From positions 1 to 61,342 of the forward strand of contig LFMX01000026.1 in the NCBI GenBank assembly GCA_001184405.1: DNA of 61,342 bases, in the 5' to 3' direction. Under the pieces are notes generated by a model. The model did not search any database, was not told the origin of the DNA, and saw only the letters and a program-made list of their open reading frames with translations. Below, piece after piece: positions 47,827 to 58,007 of the stretch (position 1 is the first letter of the stretch; each line of letters opens with the position of its first letter). This DNA comes from Candidatus Burkholderia humilis (lineage in GTDB: Bacteria > Pseudomonadota > Gammaproteobacteria > Burkholderiales > Burkholderiaceae). Position numbers and translations under genes: made by a program.

Positions 47827-48593
47827 GCTTCTTTCTCTCTTCGGCCGCGAGCGTGATTGATCTCGGCGTGAATATCGACCACGTGGCCACGCTGCGCAAT
47901 GCGCGCGGCACGACGTATCCCGATCCCATCCGCGCGGCGCTCGCCGCCGAAGAAGCGGGCGCGGATGCGATCACGCTGCATCTGCGCGAAGATCGCCGTC
48001 ATATCATCGATGCTGATGTGCGCACGCTGCGTCCGCTCCTGAAAACGCGCATGAATCTGGAGTGCGCGGTGACGCGCGAAATGCTCGACATCGCGTGTGA
48101 AATCAAGCCGCACGATGCCTGCCTCGTGCCGGAAAAGCGCGCCGAACTGACGACCGAAGGCGGGCTGGATGTCGCCGGGCAATTCGAAGCGGTGAAGGCT
48201 GCGTGCGCGCAACTCGCGGCGCAAGGGGTGCGCGTGTCGCTCTTCATCGATCCGGACGAGACGCAGATTCGCGCGGCGAAGGAAGCGGGCGCGCCGGTCA
48301 TCGAACTGCATACGGGGCGTTATGCCGCAGCGCACGACGAAGCGGAGCAAAAGCGCGAATTCGAGCGCGTGGCGAAAAGCGTCGACTTCGGCAATTCGAT
48401 CGGGCTGAAGGTCAACGCGGGCCACGGTTTGCATTACACGAACGTGCAGCCGATCGCGGTACTGCCGGGCATCGTCGAGCTGAATATCGGGCATGCGATC
48501 GTCGCGCATTCGATCTTCGCCGGCTGGGACAACGCCGTGCGCGAAATGAAGGCGATCATGGTGGCGTCGCGGCTCGGCGCGCTGAACGGTTAA
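47823..48593 (+). CDS. pdxJ: pyridoxine 5'-phosphate synthase
   Basis: PdxJ makes pyridoxine 5'-phosphate in the last ring-closing step of vitamin B6 synthesis. The 256-residue TIM barrel has [77 protein letters not shown] and [15 protein letters not shown]. The start overlaps the recO stop. Intact. Confidence 0.96.
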   Translation: MSFFLSSAASVIDLGVNIDHVATLRNARGTTYPDPIRAALAAEEAGADAITLHLREDRRHIIDADVRTLRPLLKTRMNLECAVTREMLDIACEIKPHDACLVPEKRAELTTEGGLDVAGQFEAVKAACAQLAAQGVRVSLFIDPDETQIRAAKEAGAPVIELHTGRYAAAHDEAEQKREFERVAKSVDFGNSIGLKVNAGHGLHYTNVQPIAVLPGIVELNIGHAIVAHSIFAGWDNAVREMKAIMVASRLGALNG

Positions 48594-48608
48594 CTCGGCA
48601 TAAAAATC

Positions 48609-49022
48609 ATGGCGATCTACGGAATCGGCACGGATCTCGTGCAGGTGAGCCGCGTCGCGGGCGTCATGGAGCGTACCAACGGGCGCTTCGCGGAAAAAGT
48701 ACTCGGGCCGGACGAACTGCGCATCTATCACGCACGCAAGGCGCGATCGGAAGTGCGCGGCCTCGCGTTTCTGTCGACGCGCTTTTCCGCCAAGGAAGCG
48801 TTCTCGAAAGCGATCGGCCTCGGCATGCGCTGGCCGATGACCTGGCGCGCGCTGCAAACGCTCAACGAACCGAGCGGCAAACCGGTGTGCGTGGCATCGG
48901 GCGAATTGAAGGAATGGCTCGATGCGCGGAACATCACCGAGAAAGTCACGGTCACAGACGAGCGGGATTATGCGGTTTCCTTCGTGATCGCCGAAGTGCC
49001 CGATTTCAACTCCAACGAATAA
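48609..49022 (+). CDS. acpS: holo-[acyl-carrier-protein] synthase
   Basis: AcpS transfers 4'-phosphopantetheine from CoA to Ser37 of ACP. The 137-residue enzyme has the metal-binding Asp in [16 protein letters not shown] and Glu in [17 protein letters not shown]. It follows pdxJ by 15 bases. It is slightly longer than the E. coli protein (126 residues). Intact. Confidence 0.95.
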   Translation: MAIYGIGTDLVQVSRVAGVMERTNGRFAEKVLGPDELRIYHARKARSEVRGLAFLSTRFSAKEAFSKAIGLGMRWPMTWRALQTLNEPSGKPVCVASGELKEWLDARNITEKVTVTDERDYAVSFVIAEVPDFNSNE

Positions 49023-49043
49023 TGGACAACTCAATTGAATCCG

Positions 49044-50067
49044 ATGAAACGCACTCCCGGTTCCGTCATGCTCGACGTGGCCGGCACAACGCTCTCCGAC
49101 GCCGATATCGACCGCCTCACGCACACGATGACCGGCGGCGTCATTCTGTTCGCGCGGCATTTTCAGGATCGCGCACAACTCGTCGCGCTGACCGACGCGA
49201 TTCGCGCGGTGCGTGAAGACATTCTGATCGCCATCGATCACGAAGGCGGCCGCGTGCAGCGCTTTTGCACCGATGGCTTCACCGTGCTGCCCGCGCCGGG
49301 CAAGCTCGGCGAACTGTGGGACAAGGACGTGCGCGCGGCGACCAAGGTCGCGACGGCGTTCGGTTACGTGCTTGCCGCGGAATTGCGGGCGTGCGGCATC
49401 GACATGAGTTTTACGCCGGTGCTCGATCTGAATTACGGGCAGTCGAAGATGATCGGCGACCGCGCGCTGCATAGCGATCCGCGCGTCGTCACGATGCTTG
49501 CCAAGAGCCTGAATCACGGTCTCGCGCTAGCGGGCATGGCCAATTGCGGCAAGCATTTTCCGGGACACGGGTTTGCATCGGCGGATTCGCATGTTGCGCT
49601 GCCGACCGACGATCGCGCGCTCGACGAAATCATCAACGCCGACGTGAAGCTGTACGACTGGCTCGGCATGTCGCTCGCGTCCGTCATTCCGGCGCACGTG
49701 ATTTACACGCGCGTGGATGACAAACCGGCGGGCTTTTCGCGCATCTGGTTGCAGGACATTTTGCGCGGACGCCTCGGTTTCAATGGCGCGATTTTCTCCG
49801 ACGATCTTTCGATGGAAGCCGCGCGCGGGCGGCACGCTCACCGAAGCGGCCACCGCCGCGCTCGCTGCGGGCGTTGGGTGCTGATCTGCAATCAGCCGGA
49901 AGAGACGGGCAAGGTGCTCAACGAGCTTCGCTACAACACCGACGAAGGCATCGGAGCAGCGCATCAAGCAGATGCGTCCGCACGGCAAGGCGCTGCGCTG
50001 GAGCAAGCTGCAAGCGGACGCGGAGTATGTGGCGGCGAAGGCGCTGGTAAAGCAGATGCTGGGTTGA
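49044..50067 (+). pseudogene. nagZ: beta-N-acetylhexosaminidase NagZ, frameshifted
   Basis: NagZ is a family 3 glycoside hydrolase that removes GlcNAc from recycled muropeptides. From ATG 49044 it keeps PGSVMLDVAGTTLSDADIDR, the sugar-site residues DHEGGRVQRF, MANCGKHFPGHGFASADSHV and the catalytic Asp in GAIFSDDLSMEAA. Then the frame slips near 49825 (GGTLTEAATAALAAG is in another frame), returns near 49875 (VLICNQPEETGKVLNELRYN), and slips again near 49945. The true end SEQRIKQMRPHGKALRWSKL to VKQMLG stops at 50065-50067. Three indels; loss of function is likely. Confidence 0.87.
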
Positions 50068-50083
50068 TTTGCGCCGCACATAA

Positions 50084-50117
50084 GAAAACGCCACGGTGTA
50101 GAAACCGTGGCGTTTTC
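50084..50117. terminator. bidirectional terminator between nagZ and the sigma-54-type regulator
   Basis: GAAAACGCCACGGT and its exact complement form a 14-bp stem with loop GTAGAA. A and T tracts on both sides fit termination of both convergent genes. Confidence 0.85.
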
Positions 50118-50138
50118 GTTTGAAGCGAAGCAAGAGAA

Positions 50139-51527
50139 TCAGTTCGATTCCAGCTTCATCCGCTGCAACTTGTTATACAGCGTCTTCGGACTGATGCCGA
50201 GCAGCGTCGCCGCGCGATGCCGCGTGCCGCCGACCGCTTCGAGCGTCGCGCGAATCAGCATGTCTTCGACATCCGCGAGCGCCGTGCCGACCGTGACCTG
50301 AACGCTGCTGCCGTTCAGCCCGCGTCCGCCGATGCCGCCTTGCTCATCGACACGCAGGGTTTCGATCGTCTCGCCCGACGCGTGATACGCGCGCCGCACG
50401 CGTTCACGCAATTCGCGCACGTTGCCTTGCCAGTCGGCGGTCAGACATTCGCGCAGAAACGCCGGACTGATGCGCTTCGGCGATCCGCTCGTAATCCCGG
50501 CGATGTGATTCTCGCGATTGAGTTCATCGACGAACTGTTCGGCGATCAGTGCGATGTCGTCATCGCGTTCGCGCAGCGCCGGAATCATGATCGACGATGC
50601 CGACAGCCGCTGGAACAGATCCTCGCGCAGCGCGCCGTTCGCGACCGCTTCACGCATCGGCGTACGCGAAGCCGCGATCAGCCGGAAGTCCGTCATGATG
50701 CGATTGCTGCCGCCCACGCGCATGAACGTCTGCGAATCGAGCGTGCGCAGGAGCGCTTCCTGTTGCGGCGCGGGCAGCGAATCGATCTGATCGAGAAAGA
50801 GCGTGCCGCCGCCGGCCTGTTCGAGCAGACCCGGCTCGCGATTCTCCGCGCCCGCGTACGCATTGCGCTCGTGGCCGAACAAAATGCTTTCCATCGAACG
50901 GCCCGAACCGTCGCGCGCGGCGGAACAGTCGAATGTGACGAACGGGCCTTTGCGACGCCGGCTCAGTTCGTGAATGGTGCGAGCGGCCATCTTCTTGCCA
51001 GTGCCCGGCTCGCCGCAGATCAGCACGGCGGCTTCGGTCGGCGCAGTGTGTTCGATCAGATCGTAGACATGCTGCATGGCCGCACTGCGGCCGAGCATTT
51101 CGCCGAAATGACCGAGATCGCGCAGCGTCGTACGCAGCGCCTGCACTTCTTCGGTGAGTTCATATGGACGCGGAATGCGCGCGAGCAGGCTACGCAATCG
51201 CGGGATATTGACCGGCTTGAGCAGGTAATCCCAGATGCCGTGCCGCAAGCCTTCGATCGTGCTTTCGACCGTCGCATTACCGGTCATCACAATGACAGGC
51301 AACGCGCCGTCGGGCGGCTGAGAGGGCAGGCTCGGCAGCAGATCGAGGCCGCTGCCGTCGGGTAGGTTCAGGTCGATTAGCACGACATCGGGGATGAAGC
51401 GCGTCAGGGCAGAGCGCGCTTCGGCGAGCGTGGTCGCGGTATCGACGGAAAAACCGTCCGCCGTGAGGATCGCGGACAGACCGGACAAGCTATTGGGATC
51501 GTCTTCGACAATCAGTGCGTGTGGCAT
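50139..51527 (-). CDS. NtrC-family response regulator with atypical AAA+ motifs
   Basis: A 462-residue response regulator. The receiver domain (residues 1-120) has acidic VEDD, the phospho-acceptor Asp in DVVLIDLNLPDGSG, MTG and LLKPV. The AAA+ domain has Walker A GEPGTGKKMAA. The Walker B segment reads GGGTLFLDQID, with Gln where the catalytic Glu is usual. The sigma-54 contact loop GAFTGA is replaced by NAYAGA. A Fis-type HTH ends it (ATLEAVGGTRHRAATLLGIS, PKTLYNKLQRMKLESN). The start at 51527 gives MPHALIVEDD. It may regulate without activating sigma-54. No kinase gene is adjacent. Confidence 0.88.
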   Translation of the reverse strand: MPHALIVEDDPNSLSGLSAILTADGFSVDTATTLAEARSALTRFIPDVVLIDLNLPDGSGLDLLPSLPSQPPDGALPVIVMTGNATVESTIEGLRHGIWDYLLKPVNIPRLRSLLARIPRPYELTEEVQALRTTLRDLGHFGEMLGRSAAMQHVYDLIEHTAPTEAAVLICGEPGTGKKMAARTIHELSRRRKGPFVTFDCSAARDGSGRSMESILFGHERNAYAGAENREPGLLEQAGGGTLFLDQIDSLPAPQQEALLRTLDSQTFMRVGGSNRIMTDFRLIAASRTPMREAVANGALREDLFQRLSASSIMIPALRERDDDIALIAEQFVDELNRENHIAGITSGSPKRISPAFLRECLTADWQGNVRELRERVRRAYHASGETIETLRVDEQGGIGGRGLNGSSVQVTVGTALADVEDMLIRATLEAVGGTRHRAATLLGISPKTLYNKLQRMKLESN

Positions 51528-51722
51528 GGCAGACACAACTATCAAAGTGAACTGTAATCGCGTTCGCCGCATGCAATACGGAAACCGCACGGAACCGGTT
51601 GCATGAAGCTTGGGCGCATCGTGGGCGGGATACGACGTACGGCGCGGCGCGTCCCGCTGCGTTTCGTTTGTTCTTCGTCCTGCGCTATTGGTTGTTGGTC
51701 GTGGCTAACGGTTAAAACGATT

Positions 51723-52082
51723 TCATCGCGGCCTGACGAGTAGATCGTGGTTGACGGATTGCACGCCGGGCACGCCGCGAGTGATGGCAACAGCCTTCTG
51801 AATCTGCAGCTCGGAATTCACCGCGCCCGATAACATCACCGCGCCGCGATAGGTAGCGACGCTGACGGGCAAGGACCTCAAGTCCGCATCGGTGCTAATG
51901 GCCGCCTTGACCCGGGCGGCGATCGCGGCATCGGACATCGGTGCGCCCGTTGCATCGTTCGTCACGGTGTTCGCCGGCGGATTCGCGGGTGTCGACTTGC
52001 ATCCCGCGATCAAACCGCAGGCGGACAAGGCGATGACGACGAAAAAGAGCGGCCGGCTGACGGTAACGAGCAAGTTTTGCAT
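51723..52082 (-). CDS. BON-domain lipoprotein
   Basis: A 119-residue protein. The start at 52082 gives a signal sequence (MQNLLVTVSRPLFFVVIALS) ending in a lipobox-like GLIAGC, so it is probably a lipoprotein. A Thr/Pro/Asn-rich linker leads to one BON domain (MSDAAIAARVKAAISTDADL, YRGAVMLSGAVNSELQIQKA, VPGVQSVNHDLLV). BON domains bind membranes or ligands in the periplasm. No operon partner. Intact. Confidence 0.85.
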   Translation of the reverse strand: MQNLLVTVSRPLFFVVIALSACGLIAGCKSTPANPPANTVTNDATGAPMSDAAIAARVKAAISTDADLRSLPVSVATYRGAVMLSGAVNSELQIQKAVAITRGVPGVQSVNHDLLVRPR

Positions 52083-52259
52083 CTCGATATTTGAAGTCAC
52101 ATCGTATAAAACGAGCAGGATTAGTGCCAATGTGTTGATTTTTCCGATGAAGGCCGTCTGTAGGTCGCACGCCTCGGTTCGTGCTTAAGAATACGTTCAG
52201 ACTTTTCGGAATCAGGCGGTAAAGCCTGCCTGAAATTGTCAAAAAATTCACGCAAAAGA

Positions 52260-52284
52260 AAAAGCGCCCGCGAGGGGCGCTTTT
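52260..52284 (-). terminator. intrinsic terminator after efp
   Basis: AAAAGCGCCC and its complement surround a 5-base loop. On the minus strand the stem ends in TTTT followed by TTCTTTTG, about 66 bases past the efp stop. Confidence 0.75.
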
Positions 52285-52350
52285 CGGATTCTGGCCGGGC
52301 AGACGGGTGCAGTACCGCCGTCCGCCGCCAGGCAGCGATGCGTGTAAGGC

Positions 52351-52908
52351 TTACGCGCGGCTGCGATATTCGTTGGTGCGAGTATCGATTTCGATCTTGT
52401 CGCCGATATTGCAGAAAAGCGGCACTTGCAGCTCGAAACCGGTGTTCAGCTTGGCGGTCTTGAGCACCTTGCCCGACGACGTATCGCCCTTCACGGCCGG
52501 TTCCGTGTAGATGATTTCACGCACCAGCGTGGTCGGCAGTTCGACCGAGATTGCCTTTTCGTTGTAGAACACGACTTCGCACGCCATGCCGTCTTCGAGG
52601 TAGTTGAGTGCGTCGCCCATCATTTCGGCTTCGACTTCGTACTGGTTGTAGTCGGCGTCCATGAACACGTACATCGGGTCGGCAAAGTACGAATATGTCA
52701 CTTCCTTGCGATCGAGCACGACGACGTCGAACTTGTCGTCCGCCTTGTAGACGGTTTCTATGCCCGAGTTGGTGAACAGGTTTTTGAACTTCATCTTGAC
52801 GACCGCCGCGTTACGGCCCGATTTGTTGTATTCGGCGCGCTGCACAACCATAGCATCGCTGCCGATCATGACGACGTTGCCCACGCGGAGTTCTTGTGCG
52901 GTCTTCAT
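52351..52908 (-). CDS. efp: elongation factor P (arginine type)
   Basis: EF-P rescues ribosomes stalled at polyproline. The 185-residue protein starts [20 protein letters not shown]. The tip of the first KOW-like domain has Arg32 in [12 protein letters not shown] where E. coli has a modified Lys. That places it in the group rhamnosylated by EarP, whose gene lies 229 bases upstream in the same direction. The C-terminal domain ends [20 protein letters not shown]. Intact. Confidence 0.96.
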   Translation of the reverse strand: MKTAQELRVGNVVMIGSDAMVVQRAEYNKSGRNAAVVKMKFKNLFTNSGIETVYKADDKFDVVVLDRKEVTYSYFADPMYVFMDADYNQYEVEAEMMGDALNYLEDGMACEVVFYNEKAISVELPTTLVREIIYTEPAVKGDTSSGKVLKTAKLNTGFELQVPLFCNIGDKIEIDTRTNEYRSRA

Positions 52909-53136
52909 AAAACTATTCCTGTACGAATGTATTGGCCTGAATGCCTGGATGATCGATCGACGGCGACGCTGCCTCGTATTTCAGTGCGTGCCGTGCGAAG
53001 AGTTTATGTTTCGAGGGTTGTGCTTCGATGCTTCGATCACGGCGGTCGGGAAACCACGCCGCTCTCCTCGGATAACCATTTATTTTAACTGAGTTTTTGT
53101 CCGTTTGACCAGCCAGCCGGCAGCGGCCCGGAACAA

Positions 53137-54306
53137 TTAGCCGGCGTCGATCCGTGCATGAACGTGCGCGACGAGATTGCCCGCCAGATCGCCGATGCTC
53201 GCCAGTTCCTGCGCCCACTGCGCCGCGCGCGCCTCCATTTCCCGCCGATGCGCCCAAAACGCCGCCCAGTCCGGCGTGCCCGCGCCGTTCCATGCGTGCC
53301 AGAAGCGGGTCATCGCGGCGCGCGCGCCGGGCGTGAGACCGCGCGTGATGTGCTCGAGCGCGACATCGAGTTTCGGGAGATGCGCATCGTCGGTTTGCGG
53401 ATAGATATGCCACACGAACGGCTTCGCCGCCCACTGCGCGCGCACGAACGAATCTTCGCCACGCACGAAATTGATGTCCGCGGCCCACAGCAGTTCATCG
53501 AAACGCGGCTGTTCGACGAAACCGAGCGCGTGCGCCCGCAGATGGCCCGCGCGCGCCGATGCGCCAGCCGCGAACGCCGGCACGCCGAAAAATCGCGCGA
53601 CCGCGCCTGAGATGCGTCCTTCTGACACGAGCAGCACGACGGGCGATGCGCCATCGCGCCACTGCGCGAGCAGCGAATCGACGGCCGGATTTTCGTACGC
53701 GAAAAGCGACACGACCGTGCATTCCAACCCCGGCCGTTCGATACCCACGCGCTCGCGCCACCACGCAGCGGCATCGAATATGGTGCGCTCGGCATCGAGA
53801 TCGCGTTCCTTGATGACGCCGCCCGTGCCGCGTCCCAATCCCGGAAAAAAGAAGCTCTTTTGCAGCGGATAGCGCGGATGTGGCGACGGCCGCGTATGAA
53901 AATCCGCGACCCAGTCTTCGCCGCTCAGATATTCGAGGTTGATCCACACCGGCTTGGTTTCGCGACGCGCCATCGCGGCGATATACGTATGCGGAATTTC
54001 ACACGCGAACGCTTCGATCACGACATCCGCGATCTCCAACGTCTCGCCCGCGTGATGCGGCTCGTGCCAGTGCTCGATCACCACGCCCACTGCCTCCTGC
54101 TGCGCGAGCGCGGCATCGACTTGCGGACACAGCGCATGAAAGACGTGCAGATCATCGACGAAAATGCGCACGCGCCAGCCGTGTTCCGCGCGCAACTGAC
54201 GCGCGAGCCGCCAGCACACGCCGATATCGCCGAAATTGTCGACGACCGCGCAGAAGATGTCGCAGGCACGCTCGGAAGGCGCGGAAGATGCTGGAACGGT
54301 GGACAT
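53137..54306 (-). CDS. earP: EF-P arginine rhamnosyltransferase EarP
   Basis: EarP moves rhamnose from dTDP-L-rhamnose to Arg32 of EF-P. The 389-residue GT-B enzyme has the catalytic-site segment CAVVDNFGDIGVCWRLARQL, the acceptor-domain parts PVWINLEYLSGEDWV and KSFFFPGLGRGTGG, and the nucleotide-sugar motif FVRGEDSFVRAQWAAKPFVW plus HIYPQ. It lies just upstream of efp, the usual pairing. Intact, in keeping with selection on this system. Confidence 0.95.
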   Translation of the reverse strand: MSTVPASSAPSERACDIFCAVVDNFGDIGVCWRLARQLRAEHGWRVRIFVDDLHVFHALCPQVDAALAQQEAVGVVIEHWHEPHHAGETLEIADVVIEAFACEIPHTYIAAMARRETKPVWINLEYLSGEDWVADFHTRPSPHPRYPLQKSFFFPGLGRGTGGVIKERDLDAERTIFDAAAWWRERVGIERPGLECTVVSLFAYENPAVDSLLAQWRDGASPVVLLVSEGRISGAVARFFGVPAFAAGASARAGHLRAHALGFVEQPRFDELLWAADINFVRGEDSFVRAQWAAKPFVWHIYPQTDDAHLPKLDVALEHITRGLTPGARAAMTRFWHAWNGAGTPDWAAFWAHRREMEARAAQWAQELASIGDLAGNLVAHVHARIDAG

Positions 54307-54399
54307 GGCGCGACGGCGTAATGTTCTAAACTGGGGATTCTAAGATAACGCTCCACGCGCGGCAGGCGCTACGCCTTCGCTCTTCCGTCCCCTTGCTGC

Positions 54400-56556
54400 A
54401 TGACTGACAAAGACGCCTCCGAATCCGCTGAATCCGCCGACGTCGAATTCGATCCGAAAAAGACGCTCAGGCAATTGCCGAATCTGCCCGGCGTGTACCG
54501 CTATTACGACGGCGATGGCAACGTGCTCTATGTCGGCAAGGCGCGCAACCTGAAAAAGCGCGTGTCGAGCTACTTCACGAAGACGCTGCACTCGCCGCGT
54601 ATCGCGATGATGGTCACGCGCATCCGCAAGATCGAGACGACCGTCACGCGCTCGGAAGCCGAAGCGCTGCTGCTGGAAAACAACCTTATCAAGGCGCTCG
54701 CGCCGCGTTACAACATTCTGTTTCGCGACGACAAGTCGTATCCGTTTCTCAAGCTCACCGGCCACAAGTTTCCGCACATGGCGTATTACCGCGGCGCGGT
54801 CGACAAGAAAAACCAGTATTTCGGTCCGTTTCCGAGCGCGTGGGCGGTGCGCGAAAGCATCCAGATTCTGCAGCGCGTATTCCAGTTGCGCACGTGCGAA
54901 GACTCGGTGTTCAACAATCGCACGCGGCCGTGTCTTTTGCATCAGATCGGGCGATGCACCGCGCCGTGCACCGGTCTCATCAACGAAGAAGACTACGCGC
55001 GCGACGTATCGAACGCGTCACGGTTTTTGCTCGGGCGGCAGGGCGAAGTGATGAAGGAACTCGAGCAGAAGATGCACGCATTCGCGTCCGACCTGAAGTT
55101 CGAGCAGGCGGCGGCGGTGCGCAATCAGATGAGTTCGCTCTCGAGGGTGCTGCATCAGCAGGCGATCGAAGTCGGCGGCGAAAGCGATGTCGACATCCTC
55201 GCGGTCGTCGCGCTCGGCGGCAAAGTGTGCGTGAATCTCGCGATGGTGCGCGGCGGGCGGCATCTCGGCGACAAGGCGTATTTCCCCGCGCACGTGGAAA
55301 GCGCGATGGCGCTCGGCGACGAGGACGATCTGCCGGATGTCGCGGAGATCGACGAAGAAGCGCCGCTCGATGTTCCGGCGGCTGCGAATGTCGAAGCGAT
55401 CGTGCAGGCGGCGGAGCAGGACGCGCGTGTCGAAGCGGGAAGCACCGAATCGGTTGAAACAGAAGTCGAAGCGGTGGAAGAAGAGCTGGACGAACCCCGC
55501 GAAAACGCCCTCGAAGCCGAAGTCCTCGAAGCCTTCATGGCGCAGCATTACATCGGCAATCGCATTCCGCCGGTGCTGGTCGTGAGTCACGCACCGTCGA
55601 GCCGCAAGCTCGACGATCTGCTGATCGAGCAAGCCGGCCACAAGGTCACGCTGCTGCGTCAGCCGCAGGGACAAAAGCGTGCGTGGCTGTCGATGGCCGA
55701 AAACAACGCCAAACTCGCGCTCGCGCGTCTCTTGTCCGAACAAGGCTCGCAGCAGGCGCGCACGCGTTCGCTCGCGGACACGCTCGGCATGGAGATGGAC
55801 GATCTCGCGCAACTGCGCATCGAATGCTTGGACATCAGCCATACGATGGGCGAGGCGACACAGGCGTCGTGCGTCGTGTATCACCATCACAAGATGCAGT
55901 CGGGCGAATACCGGCGCTACAACATCAACGGCATCACGCCCGGCGACGATTACGCCGCCATGCGCCAGGTCCTCACGCGCCGATACGAAAAGATGGTCGC
56001 GCAGGCCGCCGCCAACGCGAGCGACGAAGCCGCATCGCTGCAAACGGAAGACGCCGCCGATCTGAAGAACGTCACGCCCGACGCCGCCGAGCCCGTCGCG
56101 GCGGGCGGCACGCTGCCGAACATCGTCTTGATCGATGGCGGCAAGGGGCAGGTCGAAATCGCCAAACAGGTGTTCTCGGAGCTCGGGCTGGATCACGGCA
56201 TGCTCGTCGGTGTCGCGAAAGGGGAAGGGCGCAAGGTCGGCCTGGAAACGCTCGTTTTCGCCGATGGCCGCAGCGCGCTCGAACTCGGCAAGGAAAGCGC
56301 CGCGCTGATGCTCGTCGCGCAGATCCGCGACGAAGCGCATCGCTTCGCGATCACCGGCATGCGCGCGAAACGCGCGAAGGCGCGGCAGACATCACGGCTC
56401 GAGGAACTGGAAGGCGTCGGCGCGAAACGGCGTCAGAAGCTGCTGTCGCGTTTTGGCGGATTGCGCGGCGTGCAGGCGGCGAGCATCGACGACCTGGCGA
56501 GCGTCGAAGGCATTTCGCTCGCGCTCGCGCAACAGATTTACCGGCAACTGCATTGA
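54400..56556 (+). CDS. uvrC: excinuclease ABC subunit C
   Basis: UvrC makes both incisions in nucleotide excision repair. The 718-residue protein has the GIY-YIG nuclease ([20 protein letters not shown]), the Cys-rich [14 protein letters not shown], the UVR motif [20 protein letters not shown], an acidic insert (about residues 305-375), the RNase H-like nuclease ([39 protein letters not shown]) and C-terminal helix-hairpin-helix repeats ([20 protein letters not shown]). Intact, and followed by pgsA. Confidence 0.96.
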   Translation: MTDKDASESAESADVEFDPKKTLRQLPNLPGVYRYYDGDGNVLYVGKARNLKKRVSSYFTKTLHSPRIAMMVTRIRKIETTVTRSEAEALLLENNLIKALAPRYNILFRDDKSYPFLKLTGHKFPHMAYYRGAVDKKNQYFGPFPSAWAVRESIQILQRVFQLRTCEDSVFNNRTRPCLLHQIGRCTAPCTGLINEEDYARDVSNASRFLLGRQGEVMKELEQKMHAFASDLKFEQAAAVRNQMSSLSRVLHQQAIEVGGESDVDILAVVALGGKVCVNLAMVRGGRHLGDKAYFPAHVESAMALGDEDDLPDVAEIDEEAPLDVPAAANVEAIVQAAEQDARVEAGSTESVETEVEAVEEELDEPRENALEAEVLEAFMAQHYIGNRIPPVLVVSHAPSSRKLDDLLIEQAGHKVTLLRQPQGQKRAWLSMAENNAKLALARLLSEQGSQQARTRSLADTLGMEMDDLAQLRIECLDISHTMGEATQASCVVYHHHKMQSGEYRRYNINGITPGDDYAAMRQVLTRRYEKMVAQAAANASDEAASLQTEDAADLKNVTPDAAEPVAAGGTLPNIVLIDGGKGQVEIAKQVFSELGLDHGMLVGVAKGEGRKVGLETLVFADGRSALELGKESAALMLVAQIRDEAHRFAITGMRAKRAKARQTSRLEELEGVGAKRRQKLLSRFGGLRGVQAASIDDLASVEGISLALAQQIYRQLH

Positions 56557-56666
56557 CCGCGAGGGCCACGCGCGCAAGCCCGGCGCGTGGCCTTCGCCTT
56601 GTGACCACCGGATCGACGCGGCACAATGGCGGCTCCCTTACATGTCGCTCACTCGCTGAAACGTCC

Positions 56667-57263
56667 ATGCCGTTCAACCTACCGATTTTCCTGACGTGGC
56701 TGCGAATCGTGCTGATTCCGCTCGTCGTGGGCGTGTTTTATCTGCCTGACATGATGATGAGCCCGGAGTACAAGAATCTGCTCGGCATGGTCATCTTCGT
56801 GCTCGCCGCGCTTACCGATTGGTTCGACGGTTTTCTCGCGCGCAAGCTCAATCAGACGTCGTCGTTCGGCGCGTTTCTCGATCCCGTCGCCGACAAGCTG
56901 ATGGTCACCGCCGCGCTGCTCGTGCTCGTGCAGTTCTCGCGCCTGAATGCGGTGATCGCGCTCGTGATCGTCGGGCGCGAAATCACTATTTCGGCGTTGC
57001 GCGAATGGATGGCACAAATTGGCGCATCGAAGAGCGTCGCGGTGAATCAGCTCGGCAAGTTCAAGACCGTCTGCCAGATGGTCGCCATTCCGATGCTGCT
57101 GTTCTACGGTCCGCTGCGAATCGCCGGCACGCAATGGGCGATCGACACGCGCGTGTGCGGCCTGTGGCTCATCTACGTTGCGGCCGTGCTCACCGTCTGG
57201 TCGATGCTCTACTACATGAAGCTCGCATGGCCGCAAATCCGCGAGCGCGGCGGCATGCTGTGA
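56667..57263 (+). CDS. pgsA: CDP-diacylglycerol-glycerol-3-phosphate 3-phosphatidyltransferase
   Basis: PgsA makes phosphatidylglycerol phosphate. The 198-residue membrane enzyme starts MPFNLPIFLTWLRIVLIPLV. The CDP-alcohol transferase signature D-G-x2-A-R-x8-G-x3-D-x3-D is complete in TDWFDGFLARKLNQTSSFGA and FLDPVADK. There are about five membrane helices. It follows uvrC by 110 bases and precedes two tRNAs, the standard order. Intact. Confidence 0.95.
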   Translation: MPFNLPIFLTWLRIVLIPLVVGVFYLPDMMMSPEYKNLLGMVIFVLAALTDWFDGFLARKLNQTSSFGAFLDPVADKLMVTAALLVLVQFSRLNAVIALVIVGREITISALREWMAQIGASKSVAVNQLGKFKTVCQMVAIPMLLFYGPLRIAGTQWAIDTRVCGLWLIYVAAVLTVWSMLYYMKLAWPQIRERGGML

Positions 57264-57337
57264 GCGGCGTTTGTTCTGCCGAAAATGAGCCTTTGCAAAA
57301 GAATGTTCATAGTCAGAAAAATCCACTCACAAAGTAG

Positions 57338-57366
57338 TTGACAGGCCTCTTTAGCTTCTACATAAT
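57338..57366 (+). promoter_or_regulatory. sigma-70 promoter of the tRNA-Gly/tRNA-Cys unit
   Basis: A perfect TTGACA (57338-57343), a 17-base spacer and CATAAT (57361-57366), 65 bases before tRNA-Gly. Confidence 0.75.
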
Positions 57367-57431
57367 TTTATTTCTGTGATGCACGACGCGACGCAAACAG
57401 CGAAACGAAGCAAAAGAGCAAAGCAGGAAAT

Positions 57432-57507
57432 GCGGGAGTAGCTCAGTTGGTAGAGCGCAACCTTGCCAAGGTTGAGGTCGCGAGTTCGAGACTCGTCTCC
57501 CGCTCCA
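57432..57507 (+). tRNA. tRNA-Gly (GCC)
   Basis: A 76-base cloverleaf with encoded CCA. The acceptor GCGGGAG pairs with CTCCCGC. The D arm contains AGCTCAGTTGGTAGAGC, the anticodon loop TTGCCAA has GCC, and the T arm contains GAGTTCGAGACTC. Confidence 0.96.
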
Positions 57508-57586
57508 GCAAAGGGGAAGCCAAGCTTCCCTTTTTGTTTGGTGCATTTGCCGGCTGCTCGAATACCGGCGCGCACCAACCGCTTTT

Positions 57587-57660
57587 GGCGCGGTAGCAAA
57601 GCGGTTATGTAGCGGCCTGCAAAGCCGTTTAGACCGGTTCGACTCCGGTCCGCGCCTCCA
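57587..57660 (+). tRNA. tRNA-Cys (GCA)
   Basis: A 74-base cloverleaf with encoded CCA. The acceptor GGCGCGG pairs with CCGCGCC. The anticodon loop CTGCAAA has GCA and the T arm contains CCGGTTCGACTCCGG. It lies 79 bases after tRNA-Gly, in one transcript. Confidence 0.95.
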
Positions 57661-57696
57661 AATTAAAAAGCCCTGATTCGTCAGGGCTTTTTAATT
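57661..57696 (+). terminator. intrinsic terminator of the tRNA unit
   Basis: Perfect 16-base arms (AATTAAAAAGCCCTGA and its complement) with a TTCG tetraloop, ending in TTTTTAATTTT. Begins directly after tRNA-Cys. Confidence 0.9.
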
Positions 57697-57699
57697 TTC

Positions 57700-58007
57700 C
57701 GCGACGGTTTCTACTCATTCTCGGCGATGATCATCGCGCGGCATAATCCTGATCTTTCGCCGTACATGGACGCCTCCAGTTTGCCAAGCTTTCATTCCGT
57801 GACAGCAAGAAGAGGAAGGTTGCACCCGTACATTCGGACTTTTCACGCGAGACACTTTTGCTCGCTGTCCCTGATGGGATGTGCTGGTGGTTTCTGTTCG
57901 TCAGGTCGTGGCCTTTGCTACACGCTTCCTTCAGACCCCGCCTCGCGACGACGCCCTTGCGTTTCACTAGCCCTTCACCACCATCAGGTTGGACAGGGGA
58001 CTCGCAC
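57700..58007 (-). other. possible 5' fragment of a group II intron
   Basis: No gene is supported in this stretch of about 300 bases. On the minus strand it begins GTGCGAG (58007-58001), matching the GTGYG 5' end of bacterial group II introns. It continues with AACCTGATGG, GTGAAGGGCTAGTGAAACGC and CTGACGAACAGAAACC, which look to me like intron domain I sequence. No reverse transcriptase frame and no domain V follow, so it would be a 5' remnant. It starts 37 bases after the pqqA terminator hairpin. This is pattern memory only and could be wrong. Confidence 0.35.

Noticed and set aside
51040..51527. Treating the NtrC-type regulator as a normal sigma-54 activator
   Set aside because: GAFTGA and the Walker B Glu are missing, so the standard annotation would overstate what the sequence supports.
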